From positions 1 through 16,033 of the forward strand of contig CAKZPJ010000529.1 in NCBI GenBank assembly GCA_937138955.1: DNA of 16,033 nt. Reading direction: 5' to 3'. The stretch's first letter is position 1; each line of letters opens with the position of its first letter. Shown in pieces: positions 1 to 8,073 of this stretch. The position numbers and the translations under genes were made by a program. Origin of the DNA: an uncultured Flammeovirgaceae bacterium. GTDB taxonomy: Bacteria > Bacteroidota > Bacteroidia > Cytophagales > Cyclobacteriaceae. The notes under the pieces were generated by a model. That model was not told where the DNA came from and ran no database searches. It saw only the letters and a program-made list of their open reading frames with translations.

Positions 1-339
1 ATCAATGAAACACCTTCACCCTATCACGCTTATCGGGGAGTTGGCAAGTGGAATGCCTATGATATTATTTTTAGAGCCGCTCGCTTTGAAGGTGGTGAGC
101 GAACTGAGAAGGCAATGGTCACACTCTATTTCAACGGAGAGAAAGTGCATGAGAATCAGCCAATCACTCAGGTTTGGGGCGGCCCTAATTCGGGTATCGA
201 TGGGGGTAACGACAATGGAAAAGGCATTACTGATACTCCCGGAGGCATAAAACTACAAGCGGAAGGCCATAATGTACTCTACCGAAACATCTGGATTAAA
301 GAGCTGGAGTTAGGAGCGGCAGATACCAATATATTGTAA
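1..339 (+). CDS. DUF1080 / 3-keto-disaccharide hydrolase domain protein, C-terminal part
   Basis: The reading frame is open from the first base of the window to the TAA at 337-339, so the 5' end of this gene lies outside; about 112 residues are visible. The fragment contains GVGKWNAYDIIFRAARF, then VTLYFNGEKV, and ends in a block with LQAEGHNVLYRNIWIKELEL. These are the typical closing beta-strands of the DUF1080 family (concanavalin-like fold), whose members are usually exported and hydrolyse 3-keto-glycosides or bind glycans. The nearest internal ATG, at base 115, falls inside the conserved fold and is not the real start. The gene converges with the copper unit, with only 21 bp between the two stop codons. 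The family call is good; the substrate, signal peptide and any extra domains cannot be judged from this fragment. Confidence 0.82.
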   Translation: MNETPSPYHAYRGVGKWNAYDIIFRAARFEGGERTEKAMVTLYFNGEKVHENQPITQVWGGPNSGIDGGNDNGKGITDTPGGIKLQAEGHNVLYRNIWIKELELGAADTNIL

Positions 340-360
340 TTGTACCAGTGAATTGATCTT

Positions 361-573
361 CTAACTTTGTACCTGAGCGGAAAATCCAGCTTTTCCAACC
401 GCTTCTACAACATCATGAGCAGAACCACTTTGCAACTCAACCTTTAAAATCTTGTCGGGGTGCTTGGTATCAACGTTCCAACTTTTAATACTTTCAATCT
501 CATTCAAGTGAGAAGTAACCGCTCGGATGCATCCGCCACAGTTAATATTTGTTTTATAAGTATAGGTTTTCAT
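361..573 (-). CDS. Small HMA-domain metal-binding protein (CopZ-like)
   Basis: A 70-residue protein made of a single heavy-metal-associated domain with a beta-alpha-beta-beta-alpha-beta pattern. The metal-binding cysteines are C12 and C15 in NCGGC near the end of the first strand. The usual Met two residues before the first Cys is replaced by Ile-Asn (INCGGC), so the site departs from the standard MxCxxC copper motif. The start lies 5 bp after the copA stop on the same strand, so the two genes are very likely co-transcribed and translationally close. The likely role is a cytosolic Cu(I) chaperone or buffer that hands metal to the N-terminal domain of the ATPase. There is no signal peptide or membrane segment. 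The family and operon context are secure; metal specificity is inferred from the neighbour. Confidence 0.85.
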   Translation of the reverse strand: MKTYTYKTNINCGGCIRAVTSHLNEIESIKSWNVDTKHPDKILKVELQSGSAHDVVEAVGKAGFSAQVQS

Positions 574-578
574 ATTTT

Positions 579-2837
579 CTAGATTTTAGTGGTTCGTAAG
601 CGCAAGCTATTCATGACTACTGAAACTGAACTCAATGCCATTGCTCCTCCGGCAATCATCGGGTCAAGTAGAAACCCATTAATTGGATAAAGCACTCCAG
701 CCGCAATTGGTATTCCGATTAAGTTGTAGATAAATGCCCAAAATAAATTCTGACGAATGCCTCGCACGGTTTTTCGGGACAGCTTCAGTGCTTTAGGAAT
801 GGCTTGCAGATTGGAGGTGGTGATGGTCATCTTGGCTACATCCATCGCAATATCCGAACCCTGCCCCATCGCAATACTTACGTCAGCTTGCGCCAATGCT
901 TGAGAATCGTTAATTCCATCGCCAACCATCGCTACTGTTTTGCCTTGTTGTTGCAGCTTTTCTACGCAATTAGCTTTGTCTTCCGGCATCACTTCGGCTT
1001 GGTACTGCGATATGCCTACCGCATTGGCTATTGCCTGAGCAGTTCCCTGGCTATCGCCCGTAAGCATTTGCACCGAGATACCCTGACGCTGCAAGTCGCA
1101 GATAGCACTTTTAGATGTTTCTTTCAATTTATCGGCGATTGCAATAACGGCTAAAACTTGCTCACTACTCGCGAAGAAAACCACAGTCTTGGCTTGATTA
1201 TCAAACGCCTTGATTTGAAAATTCAATTCATCGCTGAGTGGAATAGATTGCTCCTTTATCAATTTTCTGCTACCCACGTAGTAGGTCTGCCCGTCCGAGA
1301 AAGTTGCTTGTGCTCCCCTACCCGTTAAGCTGGTAAAACCGGATAGTTGAGTGGGTTGTACGCTATCCTGCTGGAGCTGTTTAACCACGGCTTCCGCCAA
1401 AGGATGCTCTGATTGAGCTTCTAAAGCCAGGAGAATAGATCGGTTTAACTCTAGCTTGTCTTGGTTCAACCAGTGTAGATCAGTCACTACGGGTTTACCT
1501 TCGGTGATGGTTCCTGTTTTGTCGAGTACTACCGTATCAACTTTATGAGCTAACTCTAAGCTTTCAGCATCTTTTATTAGAATATTATTTTCTGCTCCCC
1601 GGCCTACTCCCACCATAATGGCAGTTGGAGTTGCCAATCCTAATGCACAGGGGCAGGCAATAACCAGCACCGAAATAGCGGCAAGCAGGGCGTGGGTAAG
1701 TGCGTTTTCACCGCCAGCCAGCATCCAAACGACGAAAGTAACTATTGCGATGCCCAGTACAATGGGTACGAAGATTCCAGCAATTTTATCGACCAGTTTC
1801 TGAACTGGAGCTTTGCTTCCCTGAGCTTCGCGTACCTGTTGGATAATCTGAGCTAATCGGGTTTCACTGCCGATTTTAGTAGCTCGAATGCGAAAGCTTC
1901 CCTTTTGGTTAATCGTTCCGGCAAAAACTGGCTCATTTGGTAACTTTTCAACCGCTAATGGCTCACCAGTTAACATACTCTCGTCTACAAAAGATTCACC
2001 TTCAACAATCACTCCGTCTACCGGAACCTTCTCCCCCGGCCGCACCAAAACAATATCATTTACGACCACGGCAGCTATGTCAATTTCTTCTTCCTGATTA
2101 TTACGAATGACGATTAACGTTTGAGGCTGCAATCCAATCAGTTTCTTGATAGCGGAAGATGTCTGGGATTTTGCCCGTTCTTCTAACAGTTTCCCCAGTA
2201 GAATGAATGTGATAATTACGGTAGCTGCTTCGTAATAAACGTGCGGTTCTAGCCCCTGCTGAGTCCAGAATTGAGGAAGAAACGTATTAAATAAACTGAA
2301 CAGAAAAGCAACACCGGTACTGAGAGCTACCAAAGTATCCATATTGACTTGCTTGTGCCGAGCTTGTTTAATCGCGTTGATAAAGAAGCGACGACCAAAC
2401 CAAAATAACACCGGAATACTGAGTACTAGCGAGACCCAGCGACCAACCTGCCAATCCGGGAAAAACATACCAGTAATAAAGATTGGCAAAGTGAGTGCCG
2501 CCGCCCCCAGTGTATCGAGTCGGGTTTGTTGGTAATGTTGCTGTTGAATGTCTCGCTGAACTTCTTCAGCGTTTTCTTCTTCAATAATTAAGTCGTAACC
2601 CGCTGACCGAAGAGCATTTTGCAGCTCCGTTGGCGAAAGTGCTTGCGCGTACTCTAGTTGTGCTGAATTGTTGGCAAAGTTCACATTAGCAGCCATCACA
2701 CCTTCAGTGTTCTTTAGCGTAGATTCTACACTTGCAGCGCACCCAGCACAACTCATACCCGTCACCGGAAAAGTATTCCGAACCGTAGGTTCATTCTTAG
2801 CTTCAGCTTGTTTACCAGATATCGTTTCCGCAGTCAT
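579..2837 (-). CDS. copA: Copper-translocating P1B-type ATPase (CopA)
   Basis: A 752-residue cytoplasmic-membrane ATPase that exports Cu(I) at the cost of ATP. One N-terminal HMA domain carries GMSCAGC (C30, C33). Membrane helices follow from about residue 108. The actuator domain has TGEP at 290-293, and the ion-binding helix has the CPC motif at 395-397. The phosphorylation site is DKTGT, with D439 as the phosphorylated Asp. The nucleotide-binding domain has SEHPLAEAV (476-484), and the hinge has TGD (593-595) and GDGIND (639-644). YN at 704-705 and MxxSS at 733-737 in the last helices complete the Cu(I)-specific (P1B-1) set, which argues against Zn, Cd or Co. The length is normal for a single-HMA CopA, and nothing is truncated. 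The ATG at 2837 is used. It heads a two-gene unit with the small HMA protein and is transcribed divergently from the helicase. Confidence 0.96.
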   Translation of the reverse strand: MTAETISGKQAEAKNEPTVRNTFPVTGMSCAGCAASVESTLKNTEGVMAANVNFANNSAQLEYAQALSPTELQNALRSAGYDLIIEEENAEEVQRDIQQQHYQQTRLDTLGAAALTLPIFITGMFFPDWQVGRWVSLVLSIPVLFWFGRRFFINAIKQARHKQVNMDTLVALSTGVAFLFSLFNTFLPQFWTQQGLEPHVYYEAATVIITFILLGKLLEERAKSQTSSAIKKLIGLQPQTLIVIRNNQEEEIDIAAVVVNDIVLVRPGEKVPVDGVIVEGESFVDESMLTGEPLAVEKLPNEPVFAGTINQKGSFRIRATKIGSETRLAQIIQQVREAQGSKAPVQKLVDKIAGIFVPIVLGIAIVTFVVWMLAGGENALTHALLAAISVLVIACPCALGLATPTAIMVGVGRGAENNILIKDAESLELAHKVDTVVLDKTGTITEGKPVVTDLHWLNQDKLELNRSILLALEAQSEHPLAEAVVKQLQQDSVQPTQLSGFTSLTGRGAQATFSDGQTYYVGSRKLIKEQSIPLSDELNFQIKAFDNQAKTVVFFASSEQVLAVIAIADKLKETSKSAICDLQRQGISVQMLTGDSQGTAQAIANAVGISQYQAEVMPEDKANCVEKLQQQGKTVAMVGDGINDSQALAQADVSIAMGQGSDIAMDVAKMTITTSNLQAIPKALKLSRKTVRGIRQNLFWAFIYNLIGIPIAAGVLYPINGFLLDPMIAGGAMALSSVSVVMNSLRLRTTKI

Positions 2838-2856
2838 GATTATCTCTATATGCTAC

Positions 2857-2875
2857 TACCTATTTTTTTAAGGTA
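2857..2875. repeat. Inverted repeat TACCT-N9-AGGTA over the copA promoter
   Basis: The sequence TACCTATTTTTTTAAGGTA has perfect 5-bp arms around an A/T-only centre. It covers the proposed -7 element of copA and the bases just after it, about 20 bp before the start codon. This is where a copper-responsive regulator would act. The arms resemble the ACCT/AGGT half-sites of MerR-family operators, but the spacing is not that of a CueR site, and no regulator gene is present in the window. A dyad of this size can also arise by chance. Confidence 0.35.
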
Positions 2876-2897
2876 ATCAAACTACTTAAAGTTCAAA
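2868..2897 (-). promoter_or_regulatory. Candidate promoter of the copper unit
   Basis: Read on the minus strand, a TTTG (2894-2897) is followed after 18 bp by TACCTTAA (2868-2875). This fits the Bacteroidota -33 element fully and the -7 consensus TAnnTTTG at four of six fixed bases. The -7 element lies about 30 bp before the copA ATG. The spacing equals that of the much better promoter in front of the dksA-like gene, which supports the assignment. The match is partial, so this is tentative. Confidence 0.35.
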
Positions 2898-3044
2898 GGA
2901 TGGCTACTCTTTACGCATTAAACAGCTTATTCAATTATCCTCTCCGAATTCTACGTCGCTATAATTTTTGAAGTATGACCGGGTACTGATAAAAGTCAAG
3001 ACTATAGCAAACAGTAACTGAAATCAATACGTTCATAGGCGTAT

Positions 3045-4979
3045 ATGACGGGAATTACTCAAGAATTACAGCGGCAAATTCATTTGTTACGTACGGAGAA
3101 AGAGGCTGATCTAGAATACTATCGCCAGAAAGTACTATTAGCTAGCTTGGAAGATCGCAAACGAGATGGAGTTTGCTGGTACCCCGTGGTAGTGGAAAGT
3201 CAGCGATACAGCCTGGGAGAGAAGCTTATTATTCGAGTGAAGCGTAGCGAGGAATCAGCCAAATCTCATGTCTTTCATTCGGGAAAAATCGTAAGCCTAT
3301 TTTGTAATACTTTCAAGGATAGACCATCAGTATCAGGGGTGGTAAACGATGTGCGTAAACATCACATGACTATCACATTAAACGTGAGTGAGCTCCCTTC
3401 CTGGATTAACGAGGGCAACTTAGGGGTAGATTTACTATTCGACGAAATGGCTTACCGCGAAATGGAAAAAGCCCTGAAGAAAGTAATTGATACCAAAGAC
3501 TCTCGTTTGCTAGATTTGCGTTCTATCTTACTGGGTGAACAATCTGCTACATTTACGAAAGATATTTTTGGTGGTCACGTAGACTCGCTGAACGAAAGCC
3601 AGAATCAAGCATTACAACGCATTCGCCAAGCACAAGATGTAGCAGTAGTACACGGACCACCTGGCACGGGAAAAACAACAACTTTGGTTCAATCAATCAT
3701 TCAAACTGCACAATTGGAGAAACAGGTGCTGGTTTGTGCGCCAAGTAATGCTGCGGTTGATTTACTAACTGAAAAACTTAGCGAACAAGATTTAGACGTA
3801 GTTCGGCTGGGCCATCCCGCCCGGGTTACCGAGCAAAACCTAAGCCGCACTATTGATGCTCAGATTGCTCAACATGGTTATTACAAAGACCTAAAATCGC
3901 TGCGAAGACGCTCGGAAGAGATGCGTAAATTAGCCCTGAAGTTTAAACGAAATTTCGGCCACTCCGAACGTCAGCAACGAAAGCGATTACTGAGCGAAGC
4001 TTCCGGATTGAAAAACGAAGCCGAGCAATTGGAACACTATATTGTCGCCGATATTCTTTCAAAATCTCAAGTAATTGCCTGCACACTGGTCGGAGCATCT
4101 AATAAATTAATTAAAGGATTTCGTTGCGATACCGTATTTATTGATGAAGCAGCTCAAGCACTAGAAGCCGCCTGCTGGATTCCTATTCAGAAAGCCAAAA
4201 GAGTAGTATTTGCCGGTGATCATTATCAATTACCGCCCACAATCAAGTCATTTGAAGCCGCTCAGCAAGGGCTGAATATCACTCTGTTTGAGAAGAGTAT
4301 TGAACGACAAAAAAAGTTAGGCACTCCGGTAGATGCGCTACTGCAGACGCAATACCGTATGCATCAGGCAATCATGCAGTTCTCCAGCCACTATTTTTAT
4401 AACGATCAATTGAAAGCGGCTGATTCTGTTCGTAATGCAACCTTGACAGAGAATCAGGCTCCGTTGACTTTTGTAGATACGGCTGGTTGTGGATTTAATG
4501 ATAAGACCGACCCGGAAACCCTTAGTACTTTTAATGAAGAGGAGGGAAAACTACTACTAAATCATTTGAATACACTAGTAGAGGAGCAAACTTCTCAGTT
4601 TTTTTTAGATAACTATATCCGCATCGGAATTATTACGCCTTACAAAGCACAAGTGAAATTTCTCACTGAACATTATCTCTCGTATCAATTTTTAGCTGAT
4701 ATTCAGTCACTTATCACCATCGACTCAGTCGATGCCTTTCAGGGACGAGAACGAGAAATAATTTATATTAGCTTGGTGCGCTCTAATGCTAAAGGTGAGA
4801 TTGGATTTCTTAAAGATATTCGAAGAACCAATGTTGCTATGACTCGAGCGATGAAAAAACTCGTAATCTTCGGCGATAGTGCTACGTTAGGAAATCATCC
4901 TTTTTACGGACAATTGTTAGATTATGTACAGCAAGCTGATGCCTACCGGAGTGCTTTCGAGTATACTTACCCTAACTAG
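3045..4979 (+). CDS. SF1 DNA/RNA helicase of the IGHMBP2/DNA2-NAM7 type
   Basis: A 644-residue cytoplasmic ATP-dependent helicase of the Upf1-like branch of superfamily 1. All motifs are present in order: Q motif LNESQNQAL (182-190), Walker A GPPGTGKTT (204-212), motif Ia CAPSNAAVDLL (231-241), DEAAQA (367-372), motif III GDHYQLPPT (391-399), QYRMH (436-440), motif V TIDSVDAFQGRE (558-569) and motif VI RRTNVAMTRA (593-602). The first 180 residues match the beta-barrel and stalk region seen in IGHMBP2-like proteins, and a basic, helical insertion lies at about 280-335 between motifs Ia and II. Family members unwind nucleic acid 5'-to-3', but the bacterial versions are poorly characterised. The ATG at 3045 has no clear Shine-Dalgarno sequence. 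The nitrilase gene begins 2 bp after the stop codon, so the two are probably one transcript. The family call is strong; the biological role is unknown. Confidence 0.93.
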   Translation: MTGITQELQRQIHLLRTEKEADLEYYRQKVLLASLEDRKRDGVCWYPVVVESQRYSLGEKLIIRVKRSEESAKSHVFHSGKIVSLFCNTFKDRPSVSGVVNDVRKHHMTITLNVSELPSWINEGNLGVDLLFDEMAYREMEKALKKVIDTKDSRLLDLRSILLGEQSATFTKDIFGGHVDSLNESQNQALQRIRQAQDVAVVHGPPGTGKTTTLVQSIIQTAQLEKQVLVCAPSNAAVDLLTEKLSEQDLDVVRLGHPARVTEQNLSRTIDAQIAQHGYYKDLKSLRRRSEEMRKLALKFKRNFGHSERQQRKRLLSEASGLKNEAEQLEHYIVADILSKSQVIACTLVGASNKLIKGFRCDTVFIDEAAQALEAACWIPIQKAKRVVFAGDHYQLPPTIKSFEAAQQGLNITLFEKSIERQKKLGTPVDALLQTQYRMHQAIMQFSSHYFYNDQLKAADSVRNATLTENQAPLTFVDTAGCGFNDKTDPETLSTFNEEEGKLLLNHLNTLVEEQTSQFFLDNYIRIGIITPYKAQVKFLTEHYLSYQFLADIQSLITIDSVDAFQGREREIIYISLVRSNAKGEIGFLKDIRRTNVAMTRAMKKLVIFGDSATLGNHPFYGQLLDYVQQADAYRSAFEYTYPN

Positions 4980-4981
4980 TC

Positions 4982-5905
4982 ATGGATAAACTAACCGTAG
5001 GAGTTGTCCAAGCCACTCCTGTTTTTTTTGATTTGAATACTACCCTCAAGCGGGTAGACTTTTGGCTTCAGGAAGCTTCTCAACAAGGTTGTAGGTTAGT
5101 ATTGTTTCCTGAATCCTTCATTCCGGGTTACCCTCGAGGACTTACATTCGATGCCTCAATTGGTCATCGAGGTGATCCAGGCCGGGATCTTTACCAGAAA
5201 TATTGGGAAAATAGTGTGGAAGTTCCTAGCAAGGAGGTAGAGATGCTTGCTGATTTAGCCAAAAAGTATCAAACGTACTTAGGTATTGGTGTTACGGAAC
5301 GCGATCAAGTTAACGGAACTTTATACTGTACCCTGCTTTATTTTTCCCCGGAGTATGGCTACTTAGGTAAGCACCGGAAATTAAAACCTACCGGAGTTGA
5401 GCGGTTGGTATGGGGAGAAGGCCAAGCGGATACGCTAATCGCTGTCAACGCCAAAATTGGTCGTTTAGGTGGTTTAATCTGTTGGGAAAACTACATGCCA
5501 TTGGCTCGTATGGCGATGTATCAAATGGGAGTTCAAATTTACTTAGCACCTACTGCTGATGCTCGCCCCGGCTGGACAGCCACCCTTCAGCATATTGCAC
5601 TAGAGGGGCGTTGCTTTGTGCTAGGCTGTAATCAATTCTTTCGTAAAGAAGATTATCCGGCAGAATACCAATCGCTTGTAAAAGAGCATCCAGAAGATTT
5701 CTGCCGGGGAGGCAGCACTATTATTGCTCCAGATGGAAAGATTTTATCTGAGCCACTTCATGATAAAGAGGGAATTTTAACAGCAACTATTGATCTAACC
5801 GATACAGTTCGCCATAAACTAGACTTCGATGTAGTGGGTCACTACTCTCGAGATGATGTGTTTGATTTTAAGATTCCTGGGCAGCCAAAAATTTTGCAGG
5901 AATAG
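4982..5905 (+). CDS. Nitrilase (carbon-nitrogen hydrolase, branch 1)
   Basis: A 307-residue soluble enzyme of the nitrilase superfamily. The Glu-Lys-Cys triad is visible: E44 in FPESFIPGYPRG, K133 in HRKLKPTG and C167 in GGLICWENYMPLAR. The segments ERLVWGEGQADTL (140-152), YLAPTADARPGW (187-198) and VGHYSRDDVF (285-294) are typical of true nitrilases (nitrile to carboxylic acid plus ammonia) rather than amidases or carbamoylases. The close relatives cyanide hydratase and cyanide dihydratase cannot be excluded. Such enzymes form spiral or filamentous oligomers in the cytoplasm. The length is somewhat short but within the family range, and the residues after C167 are intact. The start is 2 bp after the helicase stop, so expression depends on the helicase transcript. 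The substrate is not predictable from sequence alone. Confidence 0.92.
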   Translation: MDKLTVGVVQATPVFFDLNTTLKRVDFWLQEASQQGCRLVLFPESFIPGYPRGLTFDASIGHRGDPGRDLYQKYWENSVEVPSKEVEMLADLAKKYQTYLGIGVTERDQVNGTLYCTLLYFSPEYGYLGKHRKLKPTGVERLVWGEGQADTLIAVNAKIGRLGGLICWENYMPLARMAMYQMGVQIYLAPTADARPGWTATLQHIALEGRCFVLGCNQFFRKEDYPAEYQSLVKEHPEDFCRGGSTIIAPDGKILSEPLHDKEGILTATIDLTDTVRHKLDFDVVGHYSRDDVFDFKIPGQPKILQE

Positions 5906-6000
5906 CCTCTACGTACAAGTACTCTCCTTCATCCAATCTTCTATCATACTTTTCCGCTCGATAGTTCCAGTGTAGTGATTAATAAATCATGCCCCATTTA

Positions 6001-6031
6001 TTTGTGTTTTATCGGGAAAATTATAAACTTA
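6001..6031 (+). promoter_or_regulatory. Candidate promoter of the cytochrome c gene
   Basis: A TTTG at 6001-6004 is followed after 19 bp by TAAACTTA (6024-6031), which matches four of the six fixed bases of the Bacteroidota TAnnTTTG -7 element. The spacing is within the usual range, and the start codon lies 30 bp further on. The rest of the 156-bp gap after the nitrilase holds an A/T-rich dyad (AATAAAT at 5981-5987 and ATTTATT at 5996-6002) and no convincing terminator. Confidence 0.35.
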
Positions 6032-6061
6032 AAAGCACTACTAATCTAATCTATTTCTACC

Positions 6062-6940
6062 ATGTTTAAACGCATTCTAAAATTTACCCTTATTGGGGTA
6101 GGTTTTCTTCTATTATGTATAGCACTTTTCTATGCATTTGTACACTTTTCAGTAAATGATCGTCTTGCTCAAACTTATACTGTTGACCCCAAACCAATTG
6201 CTATTCCAAACGACTCAGCAGCATTAGCGTTGGGTCATCATTTATCTTTGGTGCAAGGCTGCCAAGATTGCCACGGTAAAGATCTATCGGGTGATATTAT
6301 GGTTGATGATCCGGCAATTGGTTTGATCTCGGCAACTAATTTAACTACCGGAGAAGGAGGGATTGGTGCTGGCTACTCTGATAAAGATTGGCTGAAAGCA
6401 ATGCGACACGGGCTGAGCCAAGAGCAAACTTCACTATTGATTATGCCCTCTACTGAATATTCCAAGATGAGTGATCACGATCTTGGGGCATTAATCGCCT
6501 ACTGTAAGCAAGCTCCTCCGGTAGATAATCAGCTTCCACAAAATGAGTTACGTCCTCTAGCTCGTATATTAATAAACTTTAACCAGATGAAAATTCTGAC
6601 AGCAGAGTTAATTGATCATGATTATGAAGCACCCGAGTACATCACGCCCTCAGTTTCAGTTGACTATGGCGGGTATTTAGCTACTGCTTGTGCTGGCTGT
6701 CATGGTACAAATTTTAAGGGGTTACCCGGAAAAGAGCCTGGATCACCAATGGCCTCAGATCTAACACAAACTGGCAATTTAGCTAACTGGTCGGAAAATC
6801 AGTTTAAAGGAGCCCTTAGAACAGGTAAAACACCAGAAGGAATAATTATGAATTCAAAATTAATGCCCTGGGAGGCTTTCCGCCATTTCTCAGATGACGA
6901 AATAAAAGCCCTATATCTATTTTTTCAAACCTTAGAGTAG
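6062..6940 (+). CDS. Membrane-anchored di-heme cytochrome c
   Basis: A 292-residue electron carrier with a single N-terminal hydrophobic helix (about residues 7-30) after a short basic start (MFKR). It is therefore probably tethered to the cytoplasmic membrane with the body in the periplasm. There are two covalent heme sites: C67-x-x-C70-H71 (CQDCH) and C210-x-x-C213-H214 (CAGCH), about 143 residues apart, which indicates two cytochrome c domains in tandem. Likely distal Met ligands are M128 (IMPS) and M268 (LMPW), each at the expected distance after its heme site. Related di-heme proteins accept electrons from dehydrogenases or pass them to terminal oxidases. The gene stands alone, with its own candidate promoter, and converges with scpB across 63 bp. 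No partner enzyme is adjacent, so the donor and acceptor are unknown. Confidence 0.9.
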   Translation: MFKRILKFTLIGVGFLLLCIALFYAFVHFSVNDRLAQTYTVDPKPIAIPNDSAALALGHHLSLVQGCQDCHGKDLSGDIMVDDPAIGLISATNLTTGEGGIGAGYSDKDWLKAMRHGLSQEQTSLLIMPSTEYSKMSDHDLGALIAYCKQAPPVDNQLPQNELRPLARILINFNQMKILTAELIDHDYEAPEYITPSVSVDYGGYLATACAGCHGTNFKGLPGKEPGSPMASDLTQTGNLANWSENQFKGALRTGKTPEGIIMNSKLMPWEAFRHFSDDEIKALYLFFQTLE

Positions 6941-7003
6941 TGGGTTTTGCAATTGGGGTACAAAGGCTCTTTCTACTTTAGATCTCAATCTCCAAGTTAT
7001 CTA

Positions 7004-7624
7004 TTACTCAGGGGATCGCCCCTCCCCAATTGTCGTTTTAGGAGAAATTAGATTATTTGTAAGCGATTCAATAGCAGCTTCACCAATTTCATTACTCTGG
7101 GAAAAATCTTTAGGGGAAGGTAACTCCTGCAAGCTATTGATACCAAAGTATTCCATGAATTTTTCTGAGGTTCCGTCACGTAAAGGACGCCCTACTGTTT
7201 CGTCTTTACCCTTAATTTCAATTAGTGATTTCTCTAGCAGTTTTTGTATAGCGTAGTCGCAACCCACTCCTCTAATCTGCTCAATCACTGCTCTGGTGAT
7301 AGGTTGCTTATACGCAATGATAGAAAGAGTCTCTAACGCAGCCGTAGAGAGTCGCTTCTTAGACTGCTGCTTTAACAAAATACTAATACTAGCTTGGTAA
7401 GCCGGCTTCGTCAGAAATTGATACCCCCCACTAATCTGAACAATATGATAAGAATACCGCTCATCTTCGTACTCGTTAATCAAATTCTGAATCTCTACCG
7501 CCACATCTTCTTGAGAAACTTCAGTATCAAACATTTCGGTAAGGCAGCCGATAATATCAGCTAATGAAATAGGGCTATCGGCGCAAAAAATGAGCGCTTC
7601 AATGTGCTTTTGAAGAAAGTTCAC
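7004..7624 (-). CDS. scpB: Segregation and condensation protein B (ScpB)
   Basis: A 206-residue cytoplasmic protein that dimerises and binds the kleisin ScpA in the SMC-ScpAB condensin complex, which compacts and segregates the chromosome. It has the typical start MNFLQKHIEALIFCADSPIS, the second winged-helix core LSTAALETLSIIAYKQPIT followed by RAVIEQIRGV (92-120), and the closing GRPLRDGTSEKFMEYFGI with ELP (145-169). The start codon is GTG at 7622-7624; the protein begins exactly where relatives begin, and no better ATG is seen. The last 35 residues are low-complexity and probably disordered. The start is 13 bp after the stop of the dksA-like gene on the same strand, so the two are likely co-transcribed. 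The scpA partner is not in the window. Confidence 0.94.
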   Translation of the reverse strand: MNFLQKHIEALIFCADSPISLADIIGCLTEMFDTEVSQEDVAVEIQNLINEYEDERYSYHIVQISGGYQFLTKPAYQASISILLKQQSKKRLSTAALETLSIIAYKQPITRAVIEQIRGVGCDYAIQKLLEKSLIEIKGKDETVGRPLRDGTSEKFMEYFGINSLQELPSPKDFSQSNEIGEAAIESLTNNLISPKTTIGEGRSPE

Positions 7625-7637
7625 GAGTTGGTTGGTT

Positions 7638-8021
7638 TTACTGCTGCTTCAGTTTTGCTTCAATAGAGTGACGCGTATGAGGCACTGCTCTTAACCGTTC
7701 TTTAGAAATTAGCTTACCAGTATCAATACAAATCCCGTAAGTGCGGTTCTTAATCCTGGCCTTTGCATTCTCTAATTGAATGATAAATTTCTGCTGACGA
7801 GCGGCTAACTGACTCAAGCTCTCCTTCTCTAAGGTATCGGCCCCATCTTCTAACAGTTTAGTATTGCCAACGGTAGTATCAGTACCATTATCATGAATTC
7901 TGCTTAAAGAATGTTTTATATTATCTAATTCCCCCTTCGCTTTTCCTAGCTTTGCATCAATAATTTCTTCAAACTCTCGTAACTCTTCGTCAGAATATCG
8001 TTTTTTTTCGTGTTGTTGCAT
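7638..8021 (-). CDS. DksA/TraR-family protein lacking the zinc cysteines
   Basis: A 127-residue protein of the DksA/TraR group, which binds RNA polymerase through the secondary channel and modulates initiation, often with ppGpp. Two long helices (about residues 10-40 and 62-92) would form the coiled coil. At the predicted tip, D59 and D62 (DGADTL) line up with the acidic pair of E. coli DksA. The C-terminal globular part, TYGICIDTGKLISKERLRAVPH, keeps the family pattern but has only one cysteine (C98) of the normal four, so it cannot form the C4 zinc finger. This loss, with the conserved RLRAVP segment, is what I recall of the Bacteroidota branch, so it is probably not a damaged gene. It is first in a unit with scpB, behind the best promoter of the window. 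Confidence 0.85.
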   Translation of the reverse strand: MQQHEKKRYSDEELREFEEIIDAKLGKAKGELDNIKHSLSRIHDNGTDTTVGNTKLLEDGADTLEKESLSQLAARQQKFIIQLENAKARIKNRTYGICIDTGKLISKERLRAVPHTRHSIEAKLKQQ

Positions 8022-8039
8022 CGTTTTAGAATTTAATCC

Positions 8040-8073
8040 AATTGGCAGGCAAAATTAGTTCTACTTGCCAATT
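8040..8073. repeat. Palindrome AATTGGCA-N18-TGCCAATT around the -7 box
   Basis: Perfect 8-bp arms (8040-8047 and 8066-8073) are separated by 18 bp. The -7 box TAATTTTG lies inside the spacer, one arm falls in the -33/-7 spacer, and the other falls at about the transcription start. This placement suits an operator bound by a dimeric regulator. As RNA, the second arm alone would be transcribed, so a transcript hairpin from this promoter is unlikely. Read-through RNA from the gene at 8166-9473 could fold it, but no U-tract follows, so a terminator role is less likely. Confidence 0.5.

Noticed and set aside
804..1154. Plus-strand open frame of 116 codons inside copA.
   Set aside because: It lies antisense to well-conserved ATPase motifs and its product is cysteine- and arginine-rich without any family resemblance, so it is a shadow of copA.
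2960..2970. TATAATTTTTG as a possible -10 or -7 element of the helicase-nitrilase unit.
   Set aside because: The spacing inside the element is one base off TAnnTTTG and no TTTG lies at the right distance upstream.
3027..3044. ATACG / CGTAT dyad directly before the helicase start codon.
   Set aside because: Arms of 5 bp with an 8-bp gap are common by chance, and there is no other sign of translational control.
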